Assembly (NCBI RefSeq): GCF_015354735.1 | Contig: NZ_JACEFJ010000015.1 | Span: 1-64,000, forward strand | DNA: 64,000 bases | Source: Pararhodonellum marinum | Lineage (GTDB): Bacteria > Bacteroidota > Bacteroidia > Cytophagales > Cyclobacteriaceae | Reading direction: 5' to 3' | Shown: positions 8,182 through 16,581 of the stretch, piece after piece | Position numbering within the stretch: the first letter of the stretch is position 1 | How the letters are laid out: each line of letters begins with the position of its first letter | The notes under the pieces: generated by a model | Database searches by the model: none | Told to the model about the DNA's origin: nothing | What the model saw: only the letters and a program-made list of their open reading frames with translations | Translations under genes and position numbers: made by a program

Positions 8182-9123
8182 TCACTTTTCACTTACAACT
8201 TTATCCATAAAGGCTCTGATTTTTTCTATGATTTCTTCTCCATACTCTTCCAAAGCAAAATGCCCAGTATCATAAATATTATAATCAATAGTATTGAGAT
8301 CTTTCTTAAAAGCCTCTGCACCGCTTTCGGGAAAATATTCATCATTTTTTCCCCATACAATTAACATGGGCGGTTGGTATTTTCTTAAATACTTTTGCCA
8401 AGCGGGGTATAACTTTAGATTATTTTGGTAATCATACCAAAGATCTATATTTACTTGATGTGCATTTGGCCTGCTCATTCTTAGGTAATCCAAATGCCAG
8501 GTATCAGGATTTATATTTTCAGGATTTCTTGTTCCATGGGTGTATTGCCATTTTAGACCCTCTAATGTAAAAGCCGGTAATAATGCTTTTTCTGTATTTT
8601 CATTTCTATTGGCCCATAAAGCCCTGATAGATTCCCATCCTTTTCCTAGCCCTTCCTCATAAGCATTTCCGTTTTGGTTGATTATTGCTATTACTCTTTC
8701 CGGATGTTTTGTTGCGATTCTGAATCCAATTGGAGCACCATAATCCTGCATCATTATAGCATACGAGGAGATTTCTTTTTTCTCTAAAAATGTATCTATA
8801 GTAGAAGCGATGTTTTCAAAAGTATATTCATAATCAGCCGGAGAAGGGAAATCACTGTTTCCATAACCGGGATAATCCGGTGCAATGAGATGGTATTCAT
8901 CAGCCAACTGATTTAATACCTTTCTGTATTGATGGGAAGATGAGGGGTAGCCATGTAATAAAACAATGGTAGGCTTATTATTATTTCCCGCTTCACGATA
9001 GGCGATGTCTATGCCATTTACTTCAATCGTTTTATATTTTATCTTTTCCATTTCATTTTTATTTTGAGCATGACTATTTGTGATTGTTAAAATTAGACCT
9101 AGCACTGATATCAGTTTTTTCAT
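8182..9123 (-). CDS. Alpha/beta hydrolase with Asp nucleophile (dehalogenase/epoxide-hydrolase type)
   Basis: 313 residues from ATG 9123; a longer reading to 9195 would run over the promoter. It has a signal peptide (MKKLISVLGL to HAQ, about 1-20). The oxyanion motif HGYP is at 57-60, and the nucleophile position reads MQDYGAP with Asp127, as in haloalkane dehalogenases and epoxide hydrolases, not Ser. Asp261 (WGKNDEYFP) and His288 (DTGHFALEE) complete the triad. It probably acts in the periplasm on a small electrophilic compound. A Crp/Fnr gene lies upstream on the same strand, and a Crp-type site sits in its promoter, so control by that regulator is likely. Confidence 0.87.
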   Translation of the reverse strand: MKKLISVLGLILTITNSHAQNKNEMEKIKYKTIEVNGIDIAYREAGNNNKPTIVLLHGYPSSSHQYRKVLNQLADEYHLIAPDYPGYGNSDFPSPADYEYTFENIASTIDTFLEKKEISSYAIMMQDYGAPIGFRIATKHPERVIAIINQNGNAYEEGLGKGWESIRALWANRNENTEKALLPAFTLEGLKWQYTHGTRNPENINPDTWHLDYLRMSRPNAHQVNIDLWYDYQNNLKLYPAWQKYLRKYQPPMLIVWGKNDEYFPESGAEAFKKDLNTIDYNIYDTGHFALEEYGEEIIEKIRAFMDKVVSEK

Positions 9124-9368
9124 TGGTTTGCTGTTTTTGATTTGACATTGCAAAGTTGAAGATCTAATTCGGGACGAACCTGTGAGGTTAATCACTATTT
9201 TGAGATTGTGACCTTTCTCGTTGAAAAAAGAAGAATCAGGCTATTTTATTTCTGAAGTCTGCTCAATGTCTCTCTGGAAACACCCAAGTAGGCAGCAAGC
9301 TGGGTTTTAGATACTCTTTGAAACAATGAAGGATACTGTCCAAGAAGCTGTTCATATCGTTCTTTTGC
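9051..9368 (-). repeat. Copy 2 of the direct duplication
   Basis: The intact source-like copy: end of Crp/Fnr, promoter and start of the hydrolase. It matches 7850-8166 with constant spacing. Confidence 0.85.
9151..9196 (-). promoter_or_regulatory. Hydrolase promoter with Crp-type site
   Basis: CAACTTTG at 9151-9158 (one base off TAnnTTTG) lies 28 nt before ATG 9123. TGTGA-GGTTAA-TCACT lies at 9181-9196, with its centre about 42 bp upstream of the inferred start of transcription, the usual position for Crp-family activation. Confidence 0.6.
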
Positions 9369-9809
9369 ATTAGAGGTAAGCAAAGACAAGATGCGTTGTT
9401 GTGATCCAATAAACCCTAAATTCGATTTCTGAAGAAAAAAGCTTTCCATCTTTTGCAGACGAGCGCATAAATTTTGGTAGCCTTCAAGAGATAAGCAAAA
9501 AACAGTGGTTTTTTCAAGGCACTGTAAAGACATTGTAGCCCTAGTTTGGGTAAAGTAAGCATAAAAGTCACTTTCCCACCAATCTTCCAAAGCAAAAGAT
9601 ACAATATGCTGATTTGCAGCGCTATCGGTATACAGTAATTTTAAAAGCCCTGATACCACATAATATGCATAGGTTACTTTTTCACCTTTTTCAAAAATGA
9701 ATTGATTCTTTTTGAATTCCGCTATAGTAAAATGAGATAACACGAATGCAAATTCCTCATCAGAGAGTTGTACTTTTTTTTCTATATGTGTTCTGAGTTT
9801 TTCTGCCAT
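9246..9809 (-). CDS. Crp/Fnr-family transcriptional regulator
   Basis: 187 residues: a cyclic-nucleotide-binding-like beta-roll (about 15-120) and a C-terminal winged helix (VSKTQLAAYLGVSRETLSRL, about 165-185). The chain lacks iron-sulfur cysteine clusters, so it is not an Fnr-type oxygen sensor. It precedes the hydrolase by 122 bp, and the Crp-type site between them suggests that it controls that promoter. A 9-bp inverted repeat upstream (9851-9882) may serve autoregulation. The C-terminus was duplicated to 8047-8166. Confidence 0.88.
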   Translation of the reverse strand: MAEKLRTHIEKKVQLSDEEFAFVLSHFTIAEFKKNQFIFEKGEKVTYAYYVVSGLLKLLYTDSAANQHIVSFALEDWWESDFYAYFTQTRATMSLQCLEKTTVFCLSLEGYQNLCARLQKMESFFLQKSNLGFIGSQQRILSLLTSNAKERYEQLLGQYPSLFQRVSKTQLAAYLGVSRETLSRLQK

Positions 9810-9850
9810 TGAGTTATGAGCTGTTTTCAGATTATATTATTAAATCCTTC

Positions 9851-9882
9851 ATTAACGTCCTAGCCTTTTGACTGACGTTAAT
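9851..9882. promoter_or_regulatory. Inverted repeat upstream of the Crp/Fnr gene
   Basis: ATTAACGTC (9851-9859) and GACGTTAAT (9874-9882) are perfect inverted arms separated by 14 bp. The repeat lies 42 bp upstream of the Crp/Fnr start and is a candidate operator; a hairpin with a 14-nt loop is the alternative. Confidence 0.4.
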
Positions 9883-10158
9883 CAAACCACATAAATTGGC
9901 CTGAAGTCGATGCTTGTTTCTCGAATAGTCAGTCTCAATTTATCGATTTGTTTCTTTATCCTCTGTACTAATCACGGATTTCTTTCTTCATCAGAGGATG
10001 GAAGTCGTTAGGAATGAGAGAGTTTCTCGACGTAAATAAGGTGAGCGGTTCCGCCACAAGATTTTTTTTTCCGAATCTTCTGACCATTTTCCCTTTAGCT
10101 GGTGTGGAATACTCAATCATTGTTCTTGGTCGCCTTGAAATCAATAGGGATGTGTGCT
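9883..10158. other. Intergenic region without a clear gene
   Basis: No gene is recognised. A 50-codon minus-strand reading frame starts at ATG 10120 and ends at 9968 (MIEYSTPAKGKMVRRFGKKN at the start). A second frame from ATG at about 10171 (MTTKAHIPIDFKATKNND) would join it after a one-base shift, which could be a broken small gene downstream of the quinone reductase. I cannot name a family. Confidence 0.25.
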
Positions 10159-10761
10159 TTAGTTGTCATGGTTTTGGAAACATAGATTGTTTTGAAAGAA
10201 AAAATTGATTTGTCTGGTCCATTTTTCAATATCTTGGGCACTGGCTTTATCGGCCTTGCCAAAGTAGAAATGTTGGTTGATTTTTAATCCGCAATAAGTG
10301 AAAATCCCTTTATCAGAGGTTAATGAAAGCGCCTTATCCATTCCTATACCCTCATATTCTTCCTTCGATTTGCCCTGGGTATTGACAATTGTGGTTTGCT
10401 TGCCCGTGAGCAGTCCTTGTTGCACACCTTTGTCATATCGATAGGCAAAACCGTAACTAAAAACACGGTCAATATATCCTTTCATAATGGCAGGCATCCC
10501 TGTCCACCAAATGGGGTAGATAAAAATGATATGGTCTGCCCACGAAATGTAATCTTGTTCTTGTTTTACATCGTCTGAAACTATCCCCAGTCTTTGTCCC
10601 TTTATATCTTCCAATGAAAGAACGGGGCTGAAATTGAGTTGATACAAATCTCTAATTACAATTTCTTGCGAGTTCCTTTGCAAACTTTCTACAATAGTTT
10701 GAAGTAAATGACGGTTTAAACTACCATCGTTTGGATGAGCATAAATGATTAAGTGTTTCAT
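10159..10761 (-). CDS. NAD(P)H-dependent oxidoreductase, flavodoxin-2 fold
   Basis: 200 residues of the NAD(P)H:quinone oxidoreductase type. MKHLIIYAHPNDGSLNRHL opens the FMN/FAD site, and IIFIYPIWWTGMPAIMKGYI (about 79-98) with RVFSYGFAY is the flavin-contact signature of the YwrO/KefF/NQO1 group. It is a cytoplasmic two-electron reductase of quinones or nitro compounds. The AraC gene at 10840-11664 is upstream on the same strand, 78 bp away, with a -7 box and a 10-bp inverted repeat between them, so the AraC protein is a natural candidate regulator. Confidence 0.9.
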   Translation of the reverse strand: MKHLIIYAHPNDGSLNRHLLQTIVESLQRNSQEIVIRDLYQLNFSPVLSLEDIKGQRLGIVSDDVKQEQDYISWADHIIFIYPIWWTGMPAIMKGYIDRVFSYGFAYRYDKGVQQGLLTGKQTTIVNTQGKSKEEYEGIGMDKALSLTSDKGIFTYCGLKINQHFYFGKADKASAQDIEKWTRQINFFFQNNLCFQNHDN

Positions 10762-10796
10762 TGTCCTATTTTTTAAATTTCAATAGGACAAAAGTA
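10761..10796 (-). promoter_or_regulatory. -7 box and leader inverted repeat of the quinone reductase
   Basis: TACTTTTG at 10789-10796 is a consensus -7 box. TTGTCCTATT (10761-10770) and AATAGGACAA (10782-10791) form a perfect 10-bp inverted repeat with an 11-nt spacer. It overlaps the box on one side and the start codon (10759-10761) on the other. It could be an operator or a hairpin hiding the start codon. Confidence 0.55.
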
Positions 10797-10839
10797 GATT
10801 GGCACCGTCTGGTAAAATTGTAAGAAAACGAAACGAGGC

Positions 10840-11664
10840 TTATATACCCTTTACCATACAAATATCTTGGTGAAATTTCAGATATTTTGTTGGACTAATA
10901 TTAAGGTAATACTTGAAGTCACGAATGAATTGGCTTTGGTCATAATACCCACATTCATTTATAATTTTAAACCAGTCTATCTTAATGGTTGTTCCGGCCG
11001 TATTTTGAATCAATTCTATGGCTTTCAAAAATCTTTTATAGCGGTTGATTTCCTTGGATGAGTATCCCAGATATTTCTTGTGTTGGAGTTGAATGTTCCT
11101 TTCAGTTTGTTTTTCTTGACTTGCAACAGATTTTATGAGGCTAAGGTTATCAAGGGTAAGGTTTGCAAATTTTTGTGCGATTTTATTTTTCCGCCTTAAA
11201 TAAGGTTTAAAAAAATCAAGCATATAACTTATTTGATGGTTTACGTCATCTATTTTATTAAGTTCTTCCCACAGAATTGTAAAGCAAATTTCATCTGATA
11301 AATCGTCTGGATTTTTAGGTAAAGGTTCGGCAACTGCAGCAATACCGAAAAAACGATAAAATGCATCATCCTTAAAATTTGCAACTAAAACCTTTGAATT
11401 AGGCGGCAATGAATAGTCAAACGCCTGTTTTATTGGTCCGAAAACAAAACACCTGTCAATACTTACATCCGTATTATTTTTAGAACGAAGTAAAGCTTTA
11501 TTGCCAAAATTCAGAGTCAAAATGGTTTGAAAAGAGGGCAACAAAGTTTTTGTTACAATATCCGCAGATCTGTTTTCGGCAAAATAGAAATGAGAAAAAA
11601 CATCCTCGAAGTCTGTGGGAACACCTATTTTAAGGTTTATGTATTTGTCTTTTAATTCTGTCAT
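10840..11664 (-). CDS. AraC-family transcriptional regulator
   Basis: 274 residues: an N-terminal sensor domain (about 1-150, with LPSFQTILTLNFGN and FVFGPIKQAF) of the kind found in AraC proteins with a DUF6597-like sensor, then a C-terminal AraC helix-turn-helix (about 180-265, ending INECGYYDQSQFIRDFKYYL and SPTKYLKF). It precedes the NAD(P)H oxidoreductase by 78 bp and probably controls it in response to an electrophile; that link is inference. Confidence 0.85.
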   Translation of the reverse strand: MTELKDKYINLKIGVPTDFEDVFSHFYFAENRSADIVTKTLLPSFQTILTLNFGNKALLRSKNNTDVSIDRCFVFGPIKQAFDYSLPPNSKVLVANFKDDAFYRFFGIAAVAEPLPKNPDDLSDEICFTILWEELNKIDDVNHQISYMLDFFKPYLRRKNKIAQKFANLTLDNLSLIKSVASQEKQTERNIQLQHKKYLGYSSKEINRYKRFLKAIELIQNTAGTTIKIDWFKIINECGYYDQSQFIRDFKYYLNISPTKYLKFHQDICMVKGI

Positions 11665-11874
11665 TTAAAGTATCAAATTTTGTTCGGTTTTTTGATAGGG
11701 TTACTGCTATTTTGTCCCAGACTAGAAACTACAGTTTTTGGGTTTCCTGACCATGTTGCAGGTTAGTTCCAGTAGCGACCAAAATGGGGATGTCACAATT
11801 AAAATCCCCAAAACACCATCTTCAAATCGGGACGATGAAATGCAGATTTAGGTAGGGGATTAATCAACAAATTA

Positions 11875-12924
11875 TTATTTCAAGATTTTTTCTAATTCTG
11901 CATCGAACAGTTTCGCTAATTCAAGACTGGGTAAAATATGGCCTTTTCCGTTTGGTTCTTTTGCTAACCTATACCCCCATTCGAATGCTGCAATTCGTTG
12001 GGAAGGTGTGCCGTGATGTGAATTATCTTCAAATAGGCAATCACCAAGATTAAAAAATACATTTCTATAGTGTTGCAAACTTTCTTCCCCCATAGCAGCA
12101 CCCTCAGGATGAAACAAGTAATATGCTGCGTATGCATCGGCCATTAATTCGATGCGACGGGCAGTTTTTGGGATGAGCTCTTTTCCTCTTTCCATTCCTT
12201 TTACCAAAATACCCAAATCATATTGAATATGATGTCCAAACTCATGAGCCAGAATCGCATGTGGTGCAAAGTCTCCCAGTCCAAGAGATTCAAAACCTTG
12301 CAATACTCCATCACCAATGATGATTTTTGGAGGAATTGGCCCAATACCAGCGAGGATAGTATCAGGTGTGGCTAATTGATTAAATGTGAAGGCAGGATGG
12401 TTTCCATTAAGAAGTTGCGGATAAATTTGGAATAAATTGGCTACTGAATCAGCGTATTTATTTGCTTTAGCGTCTGACGCGCCATTGGTTTTGTACATTT
12501 TAAATACTTTACTCCTGTCTTGAAGCATTGACCCATGAGTAGCAACTAAAAAAATGCAGTCTGAATCAATATCCCAAAATCGCTTTAAGTCCTGAAAGCC
12601 TGCTTTTATTTGCACAGTGTATTCACCCTCTGGGCCAAAAGATTGATTTGAAGGATTGATTTCATAATAGAGTGTATACAATAGTGCTAATTGGTCCATG
12701 GTTAGCTCAGCGCTGGTTGCGATTAACGTTGCATCTTTTCCCCAACTAAAGTACTGATTTAAAACCCAGTTTCGCAAAGGTGGGTCATCGCAAGGGACAG
12801 GCACAACGTCAGCTAAACCGGGATTAGCGGGATCGTATTCCGGGCTATTCATATCATTTTTACAACTGCAAAGCAGTAATAATGAAATGAAAATGGCAAA
12901 GTGGAAATTATATTTACTTTTCAT
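11875..12924 (-). CDS. Zinc metalloprotease lipoprotein
   Basis: 349 residues. The N-terminus is a lipoprotein signal with lipobox LLCS-C and Cys21. A zinc-binding HEFGHH begins at His227, with Glu228 catalytic and a downstream IELMADAYAAY, whose Glu259 or Asp can be the third ligand, as in the neutral zinc metallopeptidase group. A C-terminal SHHGTPSQRIAAFEWGY resembles the tail of the same group. It should be membrane-anchored, facing the periplasm or the surface. No partner gene is adjacent. Confidence 0.82.
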   Translation of the reverse strand: MKSKYNFHFAIFISLLLLCSCKNDMNSPEYDPANPGLADVVPVPCDDPPLRNWVLNQYFSWGKDATLIATSAELTMDQLALLYTLYYEINPSNQSFGPEGEYTVQIKAGFQDLKRFWDIDSDCIFLVATHGSMLQDRSKVFKMYKTNGASDAKANKYADSVANLFQIYPQLLNGNHPAFTFNQLATPDTILAGIGPIPPKIIIGDGVLQGFESLGLGDFAPHAILAHEFGHHIQYDLGILVKGMERGKELIPKTARRIELMADAYAAYYLFHPEGAAMGEESLQHYRNVFFNLGDCLFEDNSHHGTPSQRIAAFEWGYRLAKEPNGKGHILPSLELAKLFDAELEKILK

Positions 12925-13105
12925 AACGGGTTTGTTAAGAGTTTTTAGGGGAGGGATACTTAAGGGGGGTTGATTGAATGGCCTAAAAAACTGCAGTATC
13001 TTCCTTAGTTGAAAATCATCTTCTAATTTTTACTTTTGAGATATAGAGTCTAGCAGATCTATTTTTATGAAGTGTGTCAAAAAGATAAACATACTTCTTA
13101 CCTCC

Positions 13106-13137
13106 CACTGGAATTGGGCTGTTTGCCAATTCCAGTG
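13106..13137. terminator. Strong hairpin downstream of the 13244 gene
   Basis: CACTGGAATTGG (13106-13117) and CCAATTCCAGTG (13126-13137) form a perfect 12-bp stem with an 8-nt loop. There is no long T-run, so it may be a Rho-independent-like terminator or an mRNA 3' stabiliser. Confidence 0.5.
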
Positions 13138-13243
13138 TTTGGTAAAATTCAATCGGGGTGAATTTTTTGTTTATTTACTTATTACCCCATTACTCCTTTG
13201 CTTTACTCTTATGGGAAGATTCTGTCTTTAATCGATCTAGGAT

Positions 13244-13642
13244 CTATATGTACTTAATTAGTTTAGCTTTAATTGTCTTTTTCTTCAAATCTACAGTCGA
13301 GCTGCTGGTAGATGCTGTCGTTTTGTTATTTTTTTTCTCATTTATAGTGGCACCTCCCGAGGTTGAGGAGCCATAAACCTCTTCTTCAAGAACAAAAATA
13401 ATTCCGTCAGCTCCTTTTTTCCTGGCTAAATTGACTAATTTGTCTTGACACTTTTCCAAGGAACGGAAGCCTTGATCGAGTTCAGCTGTTCCCATGACAG
13501 TGAAATCTTTTTTCACATCTAAATCATCGAAATACTGATCAATGATTTGCGTCTGAGGATAGCTCTTACCGAAATACTTTTGTGCATGGGAAGTATTGAA
13601 TAAAAGAAATCCTAGCAGTAGAGATAATACTAACTTTTTCAT
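13244..13642 (-). CDS. Small secreted protein of unknown function
   Basis: 132 residues with a clean signal peptide (MKKLVLSLLLGFLLFNTSHA). The mature part has a small alpha/beta core (MGTAELDQGF, then LVNLARKKGADGIIFVLEEE). This recalls the periplasmic fold in which a Lys/Gly-Ala-Asp segment follows a helix, as in YbjQ-like proteins, but the family is not recognised. A Ser/Thr/Lys-rich linker precedes a basic C-terminus. A -7 box lies 26 nt upstream. Confidence 0.7.
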   Translation of the reverse strand: MKKLVLSLLLGFLLFNTSHAQKYFGKSYPQTQIIDQYFDDLDVKKDFTVMGTAELDQGFRSLEKCQDKLVNLARKKGADGIIFVLEEEVYGSSTSGGATINEKKNNKTTASTSSSTVDLKKKTIKAKLIKYI

Positions 13643-13667
13643 AATAATATATTGGTTTAGATTTATG

Positions 13668-13675
13668 CAAAGATA
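13668..13675 (-). promoter_or_regulatory. -7 box of the small secreted protein
   Basis: TATCTTTG fits TAnnTTTG and ends 25 nt before ATG 13642. Confidence 0.55.
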
Positions 13676-13770
13676 AACTGGCCGGATCCAGGAATATTTA
13701 GGAGTGTAGATGAAGTGATAAAAATAAAAGATGATATGTCAAAAAGTAGAGATCAAGTGGAGTCGAATTT

Positions 13771-14535
13771 TCAATAATCCAGCCATTTCTTGAAGGAAGT
13801 AGCCTTTAATCTGCTTATAATTATCCCATTTTTCAGCTGTTTTAATTCTACTTTCAATTTTGAATTAAAATGATTGTGAACTTGACTTATTGAATTAATA
13901 TTGACTAAATATTGTCGATTAGCTCTAAAGAATACTTTTTGATCAAGTTGCTCTTCCAATGATTCCAAAGTATGGTCAAGAAGATTTTTTTCACCATCAA
14001 ATGAAATGGCATAGGTAGTTCCGAATTCGGAAAAAAAGTAAGAGATAGAGTCAACATATATTTGTTTAAATCCATCTTTGTAGGGAACCAAGAACCTGGT
14101 TCGGAATTCTTTTTTGTCAATTATGGTCAACAATTTCTTAAGGGCTGTATTTTTTTCCCCGATTGAACTTTCTAATCCTTCAAATTTTTTAATGGCAAAT
14201 TCCAACTCGTCTTTTAGAACAGGCTTCAAAAGGTAGTCTACGCTGTTAAATTTAAAAGCTTTTATGGCGAACTCATCATAAGCGGTTGTGAAAATTACAG
14301 GACATTTTAATTCAATTTGATTAAATATCTCAAAACTAAGACCGTCTGAAAGTTGAATATCCATAAAAAGTAAGTCAGGATGATCATGAGATGTAAGCCA
14401 ATCTACAGATTTGTTTATACTGCTTAATATTTCTATGATTTGATAATTACTCCTAAGATTAAGAATCATTCGTTTCAAGCGATCCGAATTCGCCTCTTCA
14501 TCTTCAATAATTACGATCTTTTTGACTGAGCTCAT
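13771..14535 (-). CDS. LytTR-family response regulator
   Basis: 254 residues. The receiver domain (about 5-120) has acidic residues IEDEE (10-14), phospho-acceptor Asp59 (FMDIQL), Thr83/84 and Lys104 (LLKPV). A LytTR DNA-binding domain follows (about 150-250, with FRANRQYLVNINSIS and RLKATSFKKWL). Its start overlaps the end of the sensor kinase gene by 4 bp (ATGA), so the pair is translationally coupled. LytTR proteins bind direct repeats, and no such site is obvious in the promoter nearby. Targets are unknown; the outer-membrane protein at 15982 lies upstream on the same strand. Confidence 0.92.
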   Translation of the reverse strand: MSSVKKIVIIEDEEANSDRLKRMILNLRSNYQIIEILSSINKSVDWLTSHDHPDLLFMDIQLSDGLSFEIFNQIELKCPVIFTTAYDEFAIKAFKFNSVDYLLKPVLKDELEFAIKKFEGLESSIGEKNTALKKLLTIIDKKEFRTRFLVPYKDGFKQIYVDSISYFFSEFGTTYAISFDGEKNLLDHTLESLEEQLDQKVFFRANRQYLVNINSISQVHNHFNSKLKVELKQLKNGIIISRLKATSFKKWLDY

Positions 14536-15629
14536 TTTAACAAAGGGATTTTTACGATAAATTTATTGTCCACTTGTTCAATTACAGGGATCCTATTTGA
14601 TAATAATCTATATCTGTTAATTATATTTTCCAATCCAATCCCAGAAGATATCGGCTTCTTAAGTAAGGGCTTAATCGTATTTTCAATAGTAATTTCGTCG
14701 ATTTGACTTGAATAGATTTTAATTTGGAGAGGACTATCCTTATCAATTCTATTGTGTTTTATGGCATTTTCGACAAGTAGTTGTAAGGTAATCGGTGGGA
14801 GTTGCAAATCCATTTGCACTTCAGAAATCTGAATAATAAATTCAACTCCATTACCCATTCTGTTTTTTAAAAGAAATAGATAAGCATCCAGAAATTTCAT
14901 TTCAGCTCCTAATGTGATAAGCTGTCTTTTGGCATTGACTAATAAGTACCGATAAACTTTTGAGAAATTTTCACTGTATTCAAACCCCAATTGTTGATCC
15001 TTCAGAATGAGTTCAGAGAGAACACTTAAATTATTAAATACGAAATGGGAATCAAGCTGTAAGCGCAAAGCTTTTAATTCCGTCTCAGCGACCAAACGTT
15101 TAACTTCCGCAGCCTGAGTCTTGTATTCTGCAGCAGTTATGATTTGTTCCCTCCAATTTGAAGATAAAAACGAAATAGTATTTAGCATTCCTACGATGAA
15201 TGATAGTAATATCATAGAAAAAACTACATTAAAAAGATCCTTTTCTTCTGAATTGTGTGCTTCAAATTGGATATTGAACATATCCATGATTGCAATGGTA
15301 AATATGGTGTAAACGAAAAGAAGGATAAGTAAAAAGACAATTTGAATTAGAGTTTGTAAAATCCATCTTCTTACTATATGGTAATTCCAGGGGATCACAC
15401 TGTTCAGTTTTCTATCTATTAAAAGATGCAACTCAACAATTAGGGCTGATAAAATTAATGTACTGATTACGTCAAATACAATATAAAATGTGGAATGTTG
15501 CAGGTAATTGTTCAGACCTGAAGCTGGATGGCTGGAAAAGCTAATTAAGAAAATACCAAAAAATGTAAGCAGGATTAGCCCTATTTTTCTTGCCTTTACT
15601 TTAACGATATCTTTAGAAAAAATGCTCAT
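14532..15629 (-). CDS. LytS-type sensor histidine kinase
   Basis: 365 residues. Four hydrophobic segments (about 15-30, 47-68, 90-115, 135-158) are followed by a coiled linker and the phospho-acceptor region LRLQLDSHFVFNNLSVLSEL with His195. The usual PHFLFN is changed to SHFVFN. The ATP-binding part has VENAIKHN and SSGIGLENI motifs. It autophosphorylates and passes phosphate to the overlapping LytTR regulator. A -7 box lies 4 nt before the ATG, so the transcript may be leaderless. Confidence 0.92.
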   Translation of the reverse strand: MSIFSKDIVKVKARKIGLILLTFFGIFLISFSSHPASGLNNYLQHSTFYIVFDVISTLILSALIVELHLLIDRKLNSVIPWNYHIVRRWILQTLIQIVFLLILLFVYTIFTIAIMDMFNIQFEAHNSEEKDLFNVVFSMILLSFIVGMLNTISFLSSNWREQIITAAEYKTQAAEVKRLVAETELKALRLQLDSHFVFNNLSVLSELILKDQQLGFEYSENFSKVYRYLLVNAKRQLITLGAEMKFLDAYLFLLKNRMGNGVEFIIQISEVQMDLQLPPITLQLLVENAIKHNRIDKDSPLQIKIYSSQIDEITIENTIKPLLKKPISSGIGLENIINRYRLLSNRIPVIEQVDNKFIVKIPLLK

Positions 15630-15633
15630 TTAT

Positions 15634-15641
15634 CAAAAGTA
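15634..15641 (-). promoter_or_regulatory. -7 box of the kinase/LytTR operon
   Basis: TACTTTTG fits TAnnTTTG and sits 4 nt upstream of ATG 15629, predicting a nearly leaderless mRNA. Confidence 0.5.
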
Positions 15642-15926
15642 GATAGTTAAGAAATATGGCATCGATAACTATTTAAATTCTAGGTTTAACATTGACCTGC
15701 CTAATATATCATAAAAGCACAATTCGTTTTTAGAAGAGTAGACTCGATTTTGGGGAGTCTTTGGAGTAAAAGAGGTAGAGTTTTCACTTATTCTGTCTTG
15801 GGGATAGATTTTCCGATTGCATTTTTAGAAATTTTTACAAAGGCTTGATGCTTTTCTTTGGTTAAGGAAGGTTCTTTTTCTTATTTTAACAGAATTTTGG
15901 GGAAATGATTTCAGTAAATTCTTATA

Positions 15927-15970
15927 TTTTAATCAACAAGAGTTCGGTGAAGAACTCTTGTTGATTAAAA
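15927..15970. terminator. 19-bp perfect hairpin after the porin-like gene
   Basis: Arms 15927-15945 and 15952-15970 pair perfectly (core AACAAGAGTTC / GAACTCTTGTT) around a 6-nt loop, flanked by T and A runs. It begins 11 nt after the stop of the gene at 15982-16548 and can end transcription in either direction. Confidence 0.75.
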
Positions 15971-15981
15971 ATTTGAAAGGA

Positions 15982-16548
15982 TTAAAACCTTAACCCTGCT
16001 GAAAGTTGAAATACTCTATTAGTCGCATCAGCATTTGGTTTGACATCATTCAGACCTAAATTGTACCTTCCCTGAATAAAAAGGGGTCCTAATACGCGAA
16101 GTGTTACACCTCCTGCAACTGAAAAATCATAGGAATTTGATTTTTCGACGTTAACATTTTCTTTTTCATTCAATAAAAAAGACACCTGAGGACCTAGGTC
16201 TATTGATAGTCTGTTGGGAATCAAGTAAAACTTGGCCAACACCGGTATGGATATATATCCCAATTTGTTTCTGAATTCATCTAAAGCTCCTTCAAATGAT
16301 ACTTTAGCTCCTATTGTGGAATATAGGACTTCAGGCTGAATTGAAACTCTTTCCGATACTCCGAGGTCTATAAATGCCCCGGCGTGGTAGCTTGTGATGC
16401 TATTTGTATTAAAATTAGCACTGCTCCCTTTAAAATTTGAGAAATTTGCACCTCCTTTTATACCAAAGTTTAGACTTTGAGCATAGATTCCTGTTAATCC
16501 GGCAATTATCAAGAACAAGGTTAGATAGATTCTTTTTTTCATTTTCAT
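15982..16548 (-). CDS. Outer-membrane beta-barrel protein (PorT/OmpW-like small porin family)
   Basis: 188 residues with a signal peptide (about 1-24, ending IYAQ) and a mature part made of alternating amphipathic strands. It begins SLNFGIKGGANFSNFKG and ends on the aromatic GLRF, as outer-membrane barrels do. It fits the eight-strand outer-membrane beta-barrel domain family common in Bacteroidota. Ligand or role is unknown. It has its own -7 box and terminator. Confidence 0.85.
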   Translation of the reverse strand: MKMKKRIYLTLFLIIAGLTGIYAQSLNFGIKGGANFSNFKGSSANFNTNSITSYHAGAFIDLGVSERVSIQPEVLYSTIGAKVSFEGALDEFRNKLGYISIPVLAKFYLIPNRLSIDLGPQVSFLLNEKENVNVEKSNSYDFSVAGGVTLRVLGPLFIQGRYNLGLNDVKPNADATNRVFQLSAGLRF

Positions 16549-16573
16549 TTTTTTTTAGTGTTTGATTACTCCG

Positions 16574-16581
16574 CAAAATTA
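16574..16581 (-). promoter_or_regulatory. -7 box of the small beta-barrel gene
   Basis: TAATTTTG fits TAnnTTTG and ends 25 nt before ATG 16548. Confidence 0.55.

Noticed and set aside
10014-10208. Plus-strand 64-codon frame
   Set aside because: It runs into the end of the quinone reductase on the other strand and has no family resemblance or promoter.
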